This document shows, one piece after another, positions 23,740-37,180 of a DNA stretch of 64,000 nucleotides (positions are counted from its first letter, which is position 1; each line of letters starts with the position of its first letter). The notes under the pieces were generated by a model. It worked only from the letters and a program-made list of their open reading frames with translations, ran no database searches and was not told the origin of the DNA. Position numbers and translations under genes: made by a program. This DNA comes from Campylorhamphus procurvoides (lineage: Eukaryota; Chordata; Aves; Passeriformes; Dendrocolaptidae). The stretch is from contig WBMV01005981.1 of the NCBI GenBank assembly GCA_013396655.1, positions 62,001 to 126,000 on the forward strand, read 5' to 3'.

Positions 23740-26700
23740 TTTTGTGTGCCATTTGAAAGCCCACAAATATTTTCTTAAATAGTGGGATAAAAGACAACAA
23801 CAATAAGAGTAATAAAAATGATAGGTATATACAAAATATAACAAGGAGCAGTGTCTCAAGAAAAACATGATTTTAGCAACCAGAGGCAAACCCCCAATAT
23901 AAATACATGAATTGAGTATAAAGGATATCATAGTGGTCATAGTGGAATATGGTATCACATTTTCCATCCCCTTTAGGGAAGGCCACACATATTGTCTGTG
24001 AATGGGAAGCAGTTGGGAAGTAATCTTGGTCAGCTTGAAGGATATACTAGCAATTGTCAGAGTAAGCTATATTTTGCCAGTTACATTATTTGAACTGCCA
24101 AGTGGAAAGATGTTTAATGTGAAGAGTTCAATAATGAAAGTATTTTAAGATAAAAATAAAAGTTCCATTCTTAGCTTGTTATTCTCTGATATGGGAGCAT
24201 AAATATTTGTTAAAGATAGTTGAAGACTACCTGTACTCAAAAAACTCTAGCTGAGTGGCCTTATGTGGTCCTACTGAAACCAGCAATTAGTCCTGTGACT
24301 TATGCCATGTCTCTGCATAGTCCTCCATCAGCTCCTCTGAGCATGAAATTCTGTCAGAACTTCTGTTATTCCAACTACTTTTTTTTCATAAAGTACTGCA
24401 TTTTGTAACTAGAACTCGTACTCATCTTTGTTTCCCATTCATTTTCTAGGGAAATGTTTTCCCATTTCATTTTCTGTTTGCTTCTAAAGATTTAAAATTA
24501 TTTTTGAGTTCTAATCCTGAGCATTAATGGGTAAAAAAGTATCTTTGAAATATTAGTACAAACTTACTCAGTCCTCTTGCTGGCCATGACTTGAGAGCCC
24601 ATTTTACTCTTACATGTTTTAGATGGATGAATGACGTGTGTGAACTAACAGCTCTTAGAAATCAAGTGAAGAATATTCAGCCAGGATGAGTAAATAAATA
24701 GGTCCTATAAAATCACTCAGCTTTTTAAAAAATACTTTGGACAATGGTGCTATATTTTCAAGAGACTTTGCATTTTGATGTGAATTGTGTAATATTGAGT
24801 TCAAAGAGAAATATGTCTGCATGTTAGTGCAGCTGCTTTTCCTAGATATGGAAATGTGAAGGATCTAAGGTAGCAGTGTCTATCACTCTTCTCTCCACAA
24901 GCCCATTAGTTGTTTATCTTTAGCTTTAAAATAGCTAGGTTTTGCAAGCACAGAAATAAAGGTTGGCTGTAACTGCAGATGGCAGAGCCTTTGAAAGATT
25001 TGTCAAGCTATATGCCTTGCCTGTGGTATTACCCAAAGATGGACAATCTGAAGGGTATCAGGAATAGTTATGGGGTGTTTCTGAAGCCCTGGGGTCAGAC
25101 TAGGGAGCCCCTCAGTCCAGTACTGATAGACATCTCAATATTGAATGGAAAGAATGTTGTCATTCTCTCCCTGTCCCTGTCAACTTTGTGTCTCTAATTT
25201 TGCACAGTTTTTTTACTTTCTCTTATTTTTCCCCTATAATTATCGCATTCCCTGTCTACTGCCTTCCATGCTGTTAGCCTCGAATATGCCAGGACAGTTC
25301 TGGTGATACCTGAATATGAGTCAGAGCCCATTTAGAAATATAGATTATGTGCTATATTGATAGCCTTAGGCTTTTGCTGAGTTCTTACTACCCATCATAT
25401 AGAACCATTTTTAAAGCACAGTGTTGCTTTAAACAAATAATAGATCTAAAATCTGTTCCACCCTTCTTATTAAAGGGCAGATAAGAGGTTTGCTCATTTC
25501 CCAGTGAAAATTCCTATTTTCTGGTTGTCTTGATGATTTTAAAAGGAAAATAATTTAAAATAGCAATAGTGTAGATAATTATGCAGTTTGAGTTCAGGAA
25601 CAGGTTCTACGAATTAGACAGAGTATTGTTTAAATGCTATAGATGACAGTGATTAAGGCCAATAATTGATATCCTCTTCAGAGTGTTGTATCTGTAGCCC
25701 AGTATTCTCCTAGGATACTGTCAGATGCATACTAATGAGGAATTACTAATGGTTGGTGGGTTTTCTGAGTGTCTGGGGTTGTGAAGACAGGACTAGGTAC
25801 AGAAAATATTCCTTTGAGTAGTCCATAACGGTTTGGAGCATCAGACATGTTTGATTTTACATAAACTGAAATTTTCTGGAAGACACTGGGTACCTGTTAA
25901 TAATTCTTCATCATTTTGATGAATGGTCAGGCTCTCAGCCTTCTTTGCTTGGTTAGCACTTGGTTAATTCTCAACCTTTCTTTCCTTGGTACCCAATCTT
26001 TTGCACATAGACACATACAGGAAAGTAGACATTTTTATATACACATTTGCTCACAGTAGGAATGCACATGAATATTTAAAATCTTTACCGCACATTCTAA
26101 GATTACAAGATAACTACATATACAGTGAAATACTTTCAGGAATTTCTGAGCTTAAAATAAATGAAGTTTCTTTTAACAATGTAACATTGCTGCTGTTATG
26201 CACGTGTATAGAACCAACCCAATGGTAAGCAAGGTCATACGTTTCAAGGTAAATCTATTGCTGAACAACATCAAAGTCTTCTACCCTAAAACCATGGAAG
26301 AACACTGTAGGAACTCCAAGAGCCAAAATGAGAATAAAAAATGTTCCAATCTTTACAGCCCTGAAGAAGATGTTGATGTTTCAAATAGAAATGTCGCTGT
26401 GCAAAGATCAGTGGTCTTTTAGAATGGCATAATAAGAAAGAACTCCAAAATTGTTTTAAACTCACTCCAAATACCTTTTGGATGCCCTTGAGAGTGAAAG
26501 AGCAGGAAATGAGTTGGAATTCACAAATCAGAGACAAATTTAAAAAAACCTAAATGAAGCCATGTCCTAGTTGATAATTCAGTCTAGTGTATCAGAAGCT
26601 GCCTTTAGTTCTTTGCATGTAGTCTCCAAGCCCTCAGTTTTGCTGATGCCCTAGGAGAAACTGGGGGCTATTCTGTGCTCTCAGAATGAGCACTTCAAGG

Positions 26701-28211
26701 GAAATTTGGTATTTGCCTTGTAGATGCCACAAATGAAAATTTTGCAAAGTGTTCATTGGAGCTCCACCTGGGCAACAACCTGTCACAAAGAAATGTAAAC
26801 AGCACTGAAAAGATCTCTGGTGCTGAATTCGCATTTTAATTAACTCTGCAGAACAACAGTGACTGAAGAAAAATACTACTTAGTACTACCTTTTACAATA
26901 CTCTTGCTATTTTTTGAAAGGGTAACATTTTATTAGTCGGATTAAAATTCCACAAACACCAAAACTTCCCTAGATTTTTATCTCAGAAGCAAGGAGCCTG
27001 TGCTTTAAGCATGTGGAGCAAAGACCCTCATTTCATCATACTTTGAATGATGCCTTTATGGTCAAGGGTGCTAGAATTCATCACATAGCCCTTAAAGGAT
27101 GTCTGTCAAAAGTCTGGAGTACCTTTATAGTCAAAAGAAAGAAAAAGACATTTGTAAAACGTGATTTCTCTCATCTCAAAGTAGTTAGGTCAGATTAATC
27201 ATTCCCTAAGAGCACCTATTTCTCTCAATTCTCTATAAAATTAGCTCATAAAGGAGACATCTGAATCATAGATACTGAAAGTTTTGTGAGATCAATCTTA
27301 CCCAGACTGTCTTGGCATGTCACACAGCCTCAGTGGAAACACTTGTAATATGTTCAAAAGGAGTTTTAAGATAACAGTACAGAAGTCAAAGATGTGCTGA
27401 GATACTAAGTTAATAAAGATATTAACAGCCTTATGAATGCAATTAATTAATGATTACCTTGAAATTAATACCCTGAATATATCTCTAACTCATGATTAGC
27501 CTAAAACATTTTAATTGAAAGGTCAAGATTCTTATTTTCAGTTACTTTCTCATATGAGAACACTTGGTGTGAGGAAAACTAACAGTATTTTCTGTTATTG
27601 AGGTTAATGAAGTAGGGAACTGAATAATGGAGAAGTAGAGAAAAATGACACCTCAGCTTTCACAAATTTTTTCTGTGACTGAATTTATTGTGATGTGGTA
27701 AAAATATTTCGAACTAACTGTTAAGAAAAAGAAAAGTAAAAAGGAGAAAAATTGTCTTTAACTCCATTTATAACTGTCAGGTCTATTTTTGAAGGCAAAA
27801 TTACTATGAAGGTGTCTGTTCTTTGGAATTCTCACTGTACAAAGTGTGTAAATTTATTCTGTACCTTTGACAGGAACCTCACAATCTTTTAAGTTTTAAT
27901 TCTTGGATTTAATCGTTTCATTTTGATCCACCATATTGACAATAGTAAGCAAATTCAAGCAGGAAAAAAGAAACCAGAATGCCTTGTTCAAGTGGTCCTT
28001 TCACTAAATTAAACCAAAAATTACATTACCGCCTGCTCTCAAACCATCATGAATTACAGCCACAAGTATGACTTTCCTGACATACCTTGGCTTAATTTTG
28101 CATACTTCATATTTCCTGAAGCTTTTTATAGTTTGATTACCTTTCTGCTATCAAGAAAGAGAGAAAAAGAAGCAAGTTTCCACATAAATTCTTTTCTGGA
28201 TTCTGTAATGT
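23740..28211. other. AT-rich non-coding DNA
   Basis: This is the interval between the two solo LTRs. No retroviral gag, pol or env similarity is seen, so the two LTRs do not bracket one provirus; their different sequences also argue against pairing. Open frames are at most 95 codons without recognisable content. Confidence 0.55.
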
Positions 28212-28216
28212 GAGAT
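28212..28216. repeat. Target-site duplication (left) of the 28.2-kb LTR
   Basis: GAGAT abuts the LTR end TGTGCTGG (plus strand) and is repeated exactly at 28875-28879. Confidence 0.82.
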
Positions 28217-28874
28217 TGTGCTGGTTAGAGGTAAACCGGCAAGAGAAATGGACCCACCACAAGAGAGATTTTAAGTCAGAGTTACAATTTAATGAAAGAT
28301 ATTACCATAAATTCACTGACACAAGAGAAAACTGCTTTCAACTCACCAAAACCCAACAGTATAACCCAGCGTCCCGGGGCACAAGCCCAAAGGGGTTTGT
28401 TAGCCCTGGTGCTGAGACTCACGTGGTTCCCCCAAGTCCTAAGCAAAAAGAAGTGAAGAACCTGTTGGTGCAGATGATGGCTGTGGTGTGGTCTGGTCAG
28501 GAGTGATGGTCGTAGTCCGGTCGAGAGTGGTGGTTTCCTCCTGTCGAGGTCCCACTGCTCCTCTGGATCAGATGAGGTGTGTCTAAGGTCTTCTGAGCCC
28601 TGTCTATGTACCCTCAGGGAGCACCCAGTCCCTCCCCCAGGGTGGGGACTCACACAATGGGTGATTAACTCTGTGAGTCATGGGGTATTGGTGAACCAGT
28701 GATGGCCCATTAGCAGCCACACCCCCCTCAGGCTGGGTGTGAAGGTGCTAACAACCTCCTGGGCAGCTCCTGTAAATGGTCCATTGTTCTTGGGGAATGA
28801 ATAGAGGGTGTAGAATACATAGCTTTAATCACCTCCACACAGTGATAACTGGTCCCTCCTGCTGAACTAGGACA
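28217..28874 (-). mobile_element. Solo LTR of an endogenous retrovirus
   Basis: The minus-strand element of 658 bp starts TGTCCTAGTTCAGCAGG and ends CTCTAACCAGCACA (TG...CA termini). It is flanked by the perfect 5-bp duplication GAGAT (28212-28216 and 28875-28879). A polyadenylation signal ATTAAA on the minus strand (plus positions 28288-28293) lies about 75 bp before the 3' end, as expected near the R/U5 border. It is far more GC-rich than its surroundings. There are no internal genes and no second copy, so it is a solo LTR. The start TGTCC(T)AGTTCAGC resembles common avian LTRs; the 5-bp duplication fits an ERVL-like integrase. Open frames inside it (98 codons plus, 123 codons minus) are incidental. 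Confidence 0.85.
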
Positions 28875-28879
28875 GAGAT
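28875..28879. repeat. Target-site duplication (right) of the 28.2-kb LTR
   Basis: GAGAT directly follows the LTR terminus AGGACA (plus strand) and matches 28212-28216. Confidence 0.82.
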
Positions 28880-29954
28880 TTGTTTAATAAATTACATAAA
28901 CAGTTACTCAAAAAAATGAGTAACCTTGTCCACAGATTTTTGGGCTGAAACACTTACATTGATGTTTTCTTTTAATCTTTCTGCTTGAAAAATATTTGAT
29001 TTTTTGTTCCTCTGAATGGCACATGTCCCATAACTCCTGTAGTAACAGAGAGTATTTTATTTTTTGTGTTGGGACCTCAAGATTTCATTGGGCTTTCCAG
29101 TTCTGGGAGAACCCAGGCTATGTGCTGCCCCTTGTGGCGTGCCTGCACTGCTCTCATGCCACCCATGCCACAGGTAGCAAGGCCAGGGCAAAATCTGTGA
29201 GGGAGGTGCCTGCATAGCCCTGCTCATCAGCTGGGAGTTTGGACTGGTCAGTGGTTGGGACCACAAGGACATTAGAGTTGTGGTGTAAAGCACATCTCAC
29301 CCATAGTCTATATATTGCCTAATCCCATGGGATATTTTACTTTAGGGGTGTAGGTGATGTTTCAGATTGCACTCTAGGTCTCTGCATAGAGGATGCAGAG
29401 CCATGAAAGATACTTTTCTTTTTTGTGATATGGTGGTTGCCCAAGGCTGTATTTCAGCTGTGTAGTGTGAAGAGATATCAGACTACAATGAATTTCATAT
29501 CTCTCAGAGGTTTTTTTGGTTGTAAAATGATATATCAGTCATTGGTTAGTAAAATTAGTGATCTGTAAATCCCACAATATATATCACTCATGGGAAGTGA
29601 TTTAATATCTATAGTTGGAAACAGCAGTATTTCATCTGAGGTAACTGAATTAGTTCATAAATAAAAGAAAGATATGTGACCTTTATTGATTTTTATCTCT
29701 TTGACAATAATGTCTGTGGAAGGGGAGTAGAGAGGGAGAGGAAGAGAGTTTTTACAGATTCAAAGTGGAAGCACCTCACAAAGACAGCAGCAAGGAACAA
29801 GATACTTATGACCTAATTACAATATAAGTAGTTCAAGAATTTTCTCACAAGTCTGCTTTGCTGAATGTTTAAGAGGGTAGTCCCAACTTAAAGCCATAAC
29901 TATTCTAGTTTTAGGTAATCATCGCTAGTGAATTCACCCTGTTTTAATTAAATA

Positions 29955-29999
29955 TACTTAAGTATATTAAATTATATATATATAAAATATACTTAAGTA
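29955..29999. repeat. AT-rich inverted repeat (hairpin/cruciform-prone)
   Basis: The arm TACTTAAGTATATT (29955-29968) is perfectly complementary to the arm at 29986-29999, with a 17-base TA-rich loop. The left part is also an 18-bp perfect palindrome by itself (29951-29968, centred on CTTAAG). Confidence 0.8.
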
Positions 30000-31049
30000 G
30001 CTCACACGAGTATTGTCTGTGGTGCAAAGTGGGTTCAGTTTGAGCTGTGCCATGCAATTCTGTTTGCTGACTTTGAAATATCTTGGAGCATAGCAAAGCA
30101 CTGTGGGCATCTGAATTTCCTGCTGGACAATACTGGGGATACACCGCAGCTAAAATTCACACAAATAATTCAATCAGAGGGATCCACACATTGCCCCATG
30201 CTGTAAGCACAACCACTTCATCATGTAAAATAATTTTCATAATGCTTTTGCTTCATGAATTAAAAAAAATTAAAATTATGTACTTATGTTTGGAAGCCAT
30301 GCCATTATGGAACTGAAGTTTGGAGAAATGTGAATGTGTATGTATTCAAAATATAATATGGTCAGACCACTTGTAAATTAAGTTGATACGACAACCTGTT
30401 CTGATGGAACTAGTCTGTAATCTGCATTATTTATAGTTAAAAGAAAGGACAGACAATTTAATTGATTTTTGTAATGCAAGGACTTTACCGACTAGCAGGC
30501 TGAATTTCAGTGGCAGATCTCAGATTCCCCCTACTAATAGATGTTCTCTGCATTCCAACTGAAGTAGCTAAAGCTTAGATTAGTGAAAGAATCCAGCTTC
30601 TGGTTCTGATTTAATAAGGGTTACATGTTGTGATGATCAATTCTAAAACATTTTTTAAAATCTCCTTTATTTTTCTTATTTCTTCTCACCTGTTTATCCC
30701 ATTCATAATTGAAACTGTCTTTTCATATGAGATTCACCTAAGTTTAGCCATCAAGAAGTTTGCAGTCTAGTCTAAGTGAGAGCCAATGAAAAGTGGCAAA
30801 AGCTTTTTGAGGGTGATTCCGTTTATCCTAAAAATGGTATCTCAGCCAGATTGGAATGAATTGCTGTCTGAAAGTGGGCAACCCACTTACCTGTTACGGG
30901 GAATTCAGCCATCAAACTAGGTGTAGATGCTCAACTACAGTATAGGTAAAAGTAGGTGAATTTTATCTTTAGAGTGGAAACTGTTTGGAGAAAAAAATCT
31001 TGGCCACAATTCAACATTTCCAAACATTCTTTTAGATATCTGTGGGATT

Positions 31050-31198
31050 AAAAAAACAAAACAAACAAACAAAACAAAAACAAACAAACAAAAAAACCAA
31101 AAAAAAACCAACTAAGAAAACCCCAAACAAAACAAAAAAAAAAGCAGCCACACAAAAAGCTTCACCATTCTAAACCAAAACAATAAACCACACAAACA
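31050..31198 (+). repeat. A-rich tract with C runs
   Basis: About 150 bp of AAAC/AAAAC microsatellite grading into A(7-10)C(1-4) blocks, with no T until near the end. It follows the same pattern as the tracts at 18.2 and 63.7 kb. Confidence 0.85.
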
Positions 31199-31640
31199 TA
31201 TCTGGTTTCTACCAAAAATTTTCTGTTGTCATCTTCTCTGACTGTCCTGAGAATCTTGGAAAAGCTGGCTCCTTATGTCTAGATATTTGAATAAGGTGTC
31301 AAGATATTGGGCCTGCTTGAGACCTGCTGGAGCTACTGAGAAGTCCAAATCTTAAACTTTCAATCATACTGCAGAGTCCTTGTGAGCTAGAGCTCTTCTT
31401 ATGTTGCCCTGATGAAATGTGCCAGGCACACCTAATTTTTAAATTTATAATTATTTTTGTGTAAGAGTGCAACTAGAGATATTGTATTGTTCCTGAAAGT
31501 GGCTGCTTCTTATAAGAAAATTAGTCTCCACTAAAAAAAAAAAAAATCTAAGAATCTTTTCTTCCTCTCTTTGTCCTATACATTAAAAATTTAAAATAAA
31601 TTTGGTTGAAGAACAAAAATTTTCAAGCAGCACCTTGAAA

Positions 31641-31670
31641 TTTTTGTTTGTTTGTTTGGGTTTTCTTTTT
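31641..31670 (-). repeat. Short TTTG tract
   Basis: TTTTTGTTTGTTTGTTTGGG is followed by a T-rich end: a small minus-strand version of the A/C tracts, about 450 bp after the plus-strand tract at 31.1 kb and in opposite orientation. Confidence 0.7.
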
Positions 31671-33730
31671 GTACCAAGCTTTCTGAGTTCAACACCTATA
31701 TTATTCAAACTGCTTCATCCAACATTGGCCAAAACCTTTGATTTCACTAGTTATCTAGAAAAGAGGAGCATATTTGTGGAGCTGATTTACTCCAGTGATA
31801 CTGTTGAGGTCACTTTTCCCTGCCTCAGATTTCAGAAATAGAAGGAGGGAAACCAGGAATCTCCTTCCAGAACATAATATCTGCAAGAATGGTGATGAAA
31901 AATCGTGATTTATGTCTGATTGTTGTAAAGGAAGGTTTCTTTAATCCAGATTTATGAAGTTGTTGTTCTGTAGCATTGTTATAAGTGATATTTACCAATT
32001 ATTCTTTCAGGACTACTTCCTTATAGATTCTGGAAATAAGAATTAGTAATTAAAGCAGGCAATCTCCCCTTAATATGAATCTGATTCTGTGCATTGAAAT
32101 GTTTGGTTTGATCCTTAGAAGTAAAAGAAATGTCACTTAATTTCTTCTTCCTCATTTTGTAGAGAACATAATTTAATCCTTCATTAAACAGAACCTCTGC
32201 TGCAGCAAGAAACAGCTACTGAAGTCAAGAATTTATAATAATAAATATGTTTACCTCAGTTGTGATGAACGAGTACAATCCACCAGTATGTGCTTGTTTG
32301 CTACACGTGGCTTGTAGGCAGTCAGAGGCTGTGTGTGGTGGGGTTCTCATCCAGCAGCTCCTGGGACCTGCAGGCAGGGTTGGCTGAAGGAACACCCGCA
32401 CCCCTCTGTGGAGAGCTGGGGAGAACCTGTGGTACAGGCACTCTCTCATAATGCTTCTCTTTGAATGTCTCGTGCCTTCCAAACCTGTGGTCTTTTTCAA
32501 AGACATCATTAAGGCTCTTAAACACCAAAATCAGGTTAGAATATTACAGCCTCACATCACTTACTCAGCTATTCTCTACTTCTGTAGTTGCCTCTTGGGC
32601 TTCTAAGGTTACCTGGCAGCTAAAATTCTCTCTATGGGACCATGACGATTGGAGCTGGATCTTTCAGCATCTATCTTCCATTCAAACTTGAAGGGAATCC
32701 AGCAACATGGCACTTCTCGATATGAATCCCCTCAAGGTTGTAATCTGCTAACTATCCTACATGTGCAAAGTAAATCAACAAGATGTGACTCTTCATAAAA
32801 GGTAGTTGCAACAACTTATCACTACAAATTGCTTCTAACCCTACAGCTGAGTGGCAAGGGCACTTTCTCAGGATGTGTAGGTTTCCTGGGCTAGACATTT
32901 TCTCTGCCTAGCAAAGTTCAAAGGCACAGTTCTTGCTTCTGAAGTGGTGGTCTTTGCCACTGGAGGTGGCATTTCGGATAGGAGAAGCTCTCCACATCTG
33001 CCTCTGAAGACATTAGAGCCTAGGCTCCAGGAGACGATAAGCAAACAACACAGAAGAGCTAAATCTGCATCTTGGATATTGAGCTGCTTGTCTTTGACTG
33101 AAGCAGGCTACATTGTGATCCTCACATTTTTGAGTCAATGGTCGTATCCTGGGATCAAAATCTAATACCTGGTCAGAACCACAGGCCTTAGGTCAGTTTA
33201 GCACATAAGATTTTATTCTTTCTCTTTTTATTCCCCTATCCTCTTCCAGCCTTAGGACCAAAGAGACCAGATTTAAAAAGGTAGTGACACTTTTTCACAA
33301 TGTATTTTTACAATATTATTTTCTCTAATTGCAGTGGAAAAGCACTTAAGGAAAAGAAGAACAATAATATTTTCAGAGTGGAAAAAACATTTGATAAAAA
33401 TCTGAATGCTGTAGAAACCCACCTTGACTGCAAGTAAAATTAAGAGGATGAAGTCAGGAGGTGGAAAAGCTGTGTTCCTCATCACAACTCTGTCACAGAA
33501 GAAGTCCTGACAGAAGAAAATATTGAAAGTTGCTGTTGGTTAGAGCTGAGACTTCTTTCTGAGAGCAGCTCTGGTATTTTCTAAAAGTAAGAATTTTATG
33601 TTTTGGGTTGGGATTTTTAAAACCTAAAAGTTACTGATAGGCTCGTACAATACTGCACAAGTTCTACCTTGACACTTAAACAACTCCTGAACAATAAATC
33701 TAAATTTATTATTTTGGACCATTCCTTAAC

Positions 33731-33767
33731 CTTAATTATGTATTGATTCACTCACTGCATAATTAAG
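33731..33767. repeat. Perfect short hairpin
   Basis: CTTAATTATG (33731-33740) pairs exactly with CATAATTAAG (33758-33767) across a 17-base loop. In AT-rich DNA this can occur by chance. Confidence 0.65.
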
Positions 33768-35908
33768 ATTGATTTATATAAGAAATGTGTCATCCATTCC
33801 CCCAAACCCAGAAAAAACTTATAAGTAAATTGTTTACATGACCTCCTTAGATGAACTAATGATATCATATATCACTTATCTTTTTTTCAGACACATCAGT
33901 TTTACTAGCACTTTTGAATAGAATTTTTGAATCCTTTTGAGGTTGAGGGTGATTGAGGCAGTTTCTGAAGTGACATCATCCCAACCCTGATGGAGCAGTG
34001 GAGACAAACATTTTAAAGTAATACTGTTTGAAAGCAGAGCAGTAAAATAGTAAGAATATTTATCACCTTAAAGATTCATAAAAATAAATAGAGTGCTCAT
34101 TGGACACAAATGACTGGTTAATATATGGACACTGTGATTTATGAAAATATGATCCGTGAGTATTACTCTCATCTATTGAAATTCTGTTGAAAATCTTGGA
34201 GCTATTTACTTTTTCTAACCCTGTGGTGTATTGAAGGCATTTTGCCTATTCTGCTTATTGTCACAAATGTCATGTCTTACAGAATCACTCATCTGAGAAT
34301 GTCATCTGTCTTTTTTCCCACAATCACATTTGTCTGTGCTAGATTGCCACCAAAGAAGCACCCCTTCTTTCATACAAGTGCCATGAACAACCTTCTTTGG
34401 CTGAGACACAAACACATGCGGTCAATCAAAGGATTTTTGTACTAAATAACCCCCAAAAAGATTTTTTTTTCCTTTAGCTGGTACTAAATAGGTGACCTCA
34501 GCCATGCAGACCCTCAAGTGTGATTGCCCAAAGAAGTTAAAGGCTTGAGCTCTTAGATGCATTTCTCATACACCAAAACATCTGTGTATACTCTTGTAGA
34601 GTGGCACAAAGATTAATCTGAATAAATTTGTGAGCCTTTTGAGGGAGGCTTGATTTTGATTGAATTGCTGGTTTCTGCTGTTAAACAAGGTCTCCTTTTT
34701 TAGCAGCTGGCTAAAATGCTCTCAGGTGAAATCCTTCAAGAATCCCATAGCTTATACCTAGTAAGATTTAATTGTTTTACAATCTATCTCTTTCACATTA
34801 GTGCCCCCCCGCATTTGGCACATCCAGAGGAGCAATCCAAGTGTTGAATAATGAAAAATAATTCCAGTGTAGAAGTATGGGTAATAACACACAAGGTCAA
34901 AAAACAGGCAAGAGTAATTTGCAATAACTAAACTGCTTGATGTAATACTTTGGCTTGATAGTCTTTAAGAGGAGGCTTTACATAAGTCAAAGGTCTTTGG
35001 AGTAATATGCAAATCAAATCCTACCACTCTCCTAAATCCTTTTAATCCAGTCGTTAATCTCAATAATGACCTAGTTTTTGGAACCTTTAGTGTGTTCAGC
35101 CACTTAATCACATTACCTAGTTTACCCTTTGCAAACTTTCAGAGGAGAAATAAATGCATATAAATAGCATCATGCTAAAACGTAACTAAAGCTCTCCTGA
35201 ACAAGTGCAGTTTTATAGCAGAAAATCTCATAGCACCTGCTAAAGTTTCATGCAGCCTCCCTGTTTAACCATAACTCTCAGATTTTTAGAGCTTTGCATA
35301 ATACAAAAGAAGAAAGAGGTGGATACCAAATTCTTAACAGACAATTGTTAGAGGAACATCAAAGTGAAGAATGAACAGCCTTTACATAGTCTGGGTCTTT
35401 TTTTCTCCAGTTGCTGTGCATTGTATGATCACTGACATACCTGGTTTTCTGTAAAAATAAATATGGAGAAAATCACTGGATTCATGTGGGTTTTGAAATT
35501 GTAGAAGAAAATTCTCAACTGTGAAAACACAACAGAACAGTAATTGTTTTTTACATATTGCGCTTTCAGACGGTGAAAACTGGTCTAGATTTAGTGAAAG
35601 ACACTCAATGCCAGAATTCCTTAAAAAGGGAAGGCACAGACTGGCTAAACCACAGCCTGTACAGCACTCAAATATTTTCCAATACCAAGCACATTGAAGC
35701 CCGAAGTCCACTAACAGCAATTGCTCGGCTGACAAATAGGCTCTGTACTTTGTGCCTGGGCAAACACATCAGAAGAGTTTGACACAACAGGATGATGCAC
35801 TTTCTGTGTAATTCCACCAATGAGATAATCACATGCCTTCCTGATTGTCAAATATCTGTCAAACACTGTAAGCATGTTTTCAGGTGATGTGGTAGAACAG
35901 TGGGTGGA

Positions 35909-35960
35909 TTATTTTATTTTATTTATATTCATTGTATTTTATTTTAATTTATTTTACTTC
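35909..35960. repeat. TTTTA-rich low-complexity patch
   Basis: Degenerate ATTTT/TTTTA units over about 50 bp, with no other structure. Confidence 0.7.
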
Positions 35961-37180
35961 ACTTTTGAAAGAAAATTCTTATACCAATCATATTTTATAA
36001 AAACCTCACTCTTTTATCTCTGATCTTTTATAGCTATCCCGCATTAGAATTGAAGTTAAGGAGTGTTTTTAGCTGTTATGCCTCAGAGAGAATACCAGTA
36101 AGTAAAAAAAGAACTGCACCCCCATGAGGTGTGTATAAAACCAGACAGTAATGTATATATTCTCCATAAGGAGTCACAAAGGCTAAAAGCATTTGCTAGT
36201 TCTCTGAGGCTTAAAAGACCATGACAGTTACAATGCATGCTCTTGTAACTAGATAGAAGAACTCTGAATTGAGTTTATCATTATTTTAAGTTTCATTTTT
36301 TTAACCAGTGAAAGTAAAAGAAAGCCAAAAATAATAACAATGAAAGAATGAACGTTAACACTACTGTAGAGGATCTGAATTATGTGAGAAGCTGAGAGTC
36401 TTCTATAGACAAGCAGTAGGGCTTTATGAAAATTATACTAGAAATCATTCAGTTTTAATAGGATACTATAATCTTTGCCTGGATTTTCTGAAGCATCTTA
36501 TTCCCATAACTGCAGAAGTGATATAATTTTCCACTATATTGCATGGCCTTGTGGAAAAACTTACCATTTTCTATCACATTAGTGCTTTTTCCAGGAATTT
36601 TACCTATAGAATTGTTACTTTAGCTCATAAATTCCGTTGTTATTTTGTCTTTTTATCCTCTATATTATTTCAAAATAGATCATAAAATTATAGAATGGTT
36701 TCATTTTGAAAGGACCTTTAATGATCATCTAGTCCAACCCTGTCTGCAAGGACCAGGTGCACCTTCTGCTAGACCAGGTTGCTCAAAGATCTATCCATCC
36801 TAGCCTTGAACACTTCCAGGGATGGGAAGCCAGAGATTCTCTAGTCAACCTGTTCTGGTGCCTCACCAGAACACACTCACAGTAAACAATTTCTTCCTAG
36901 TATCTAACCCTATCCTCTTCCAGTACAAAGCCATTCGCCCTTATCCTATTACCGCATGCCCTTCTGAAAAGTCTCTCCAACTATTTCATGTCCTTCCTAT
37001 GTTTGGAACCCCAGAGCTGAAGACAGTACTACAGCTGGGATCTTAGGAGACTGAGGGGAAGTATTCCCCCCCCTCAGCCTGCTGGTCACACTTATTTTGA
37101 TGGGTGACTTTCTGGGCTGCACATGCACATTGCCAGGTCACATCCAGCTTCTTGTCCACCAACATTCCTAAGTACTTTTC

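Larger units (their letters stand above)
28880..36679. other. AT-rich non-coding DNA with hairpins and simple tracts
   Basis: No gene was recognised. The stretch contains an AT-rich hairpin (29955-29999), an A/C tract (31050-31198), a run of 14 A (31533-31546), a short TTTG tract (31641-31670), a perfect 10-bp-arm hairpin (33731-33767) and a TTTTA-rich patch (35909-35960). The longest frame, 117 codons on the minus strand at 35382-35735, has no recognisable domain. Confidence 0.55.

Noticed and set aside
23267..28874. The two LTRs as ends of one 5.6-kb provirus
   Set aside because: They differ in sequence and length (468 versus 658 bp), have different target duplications, and enclose no retroviral genes.
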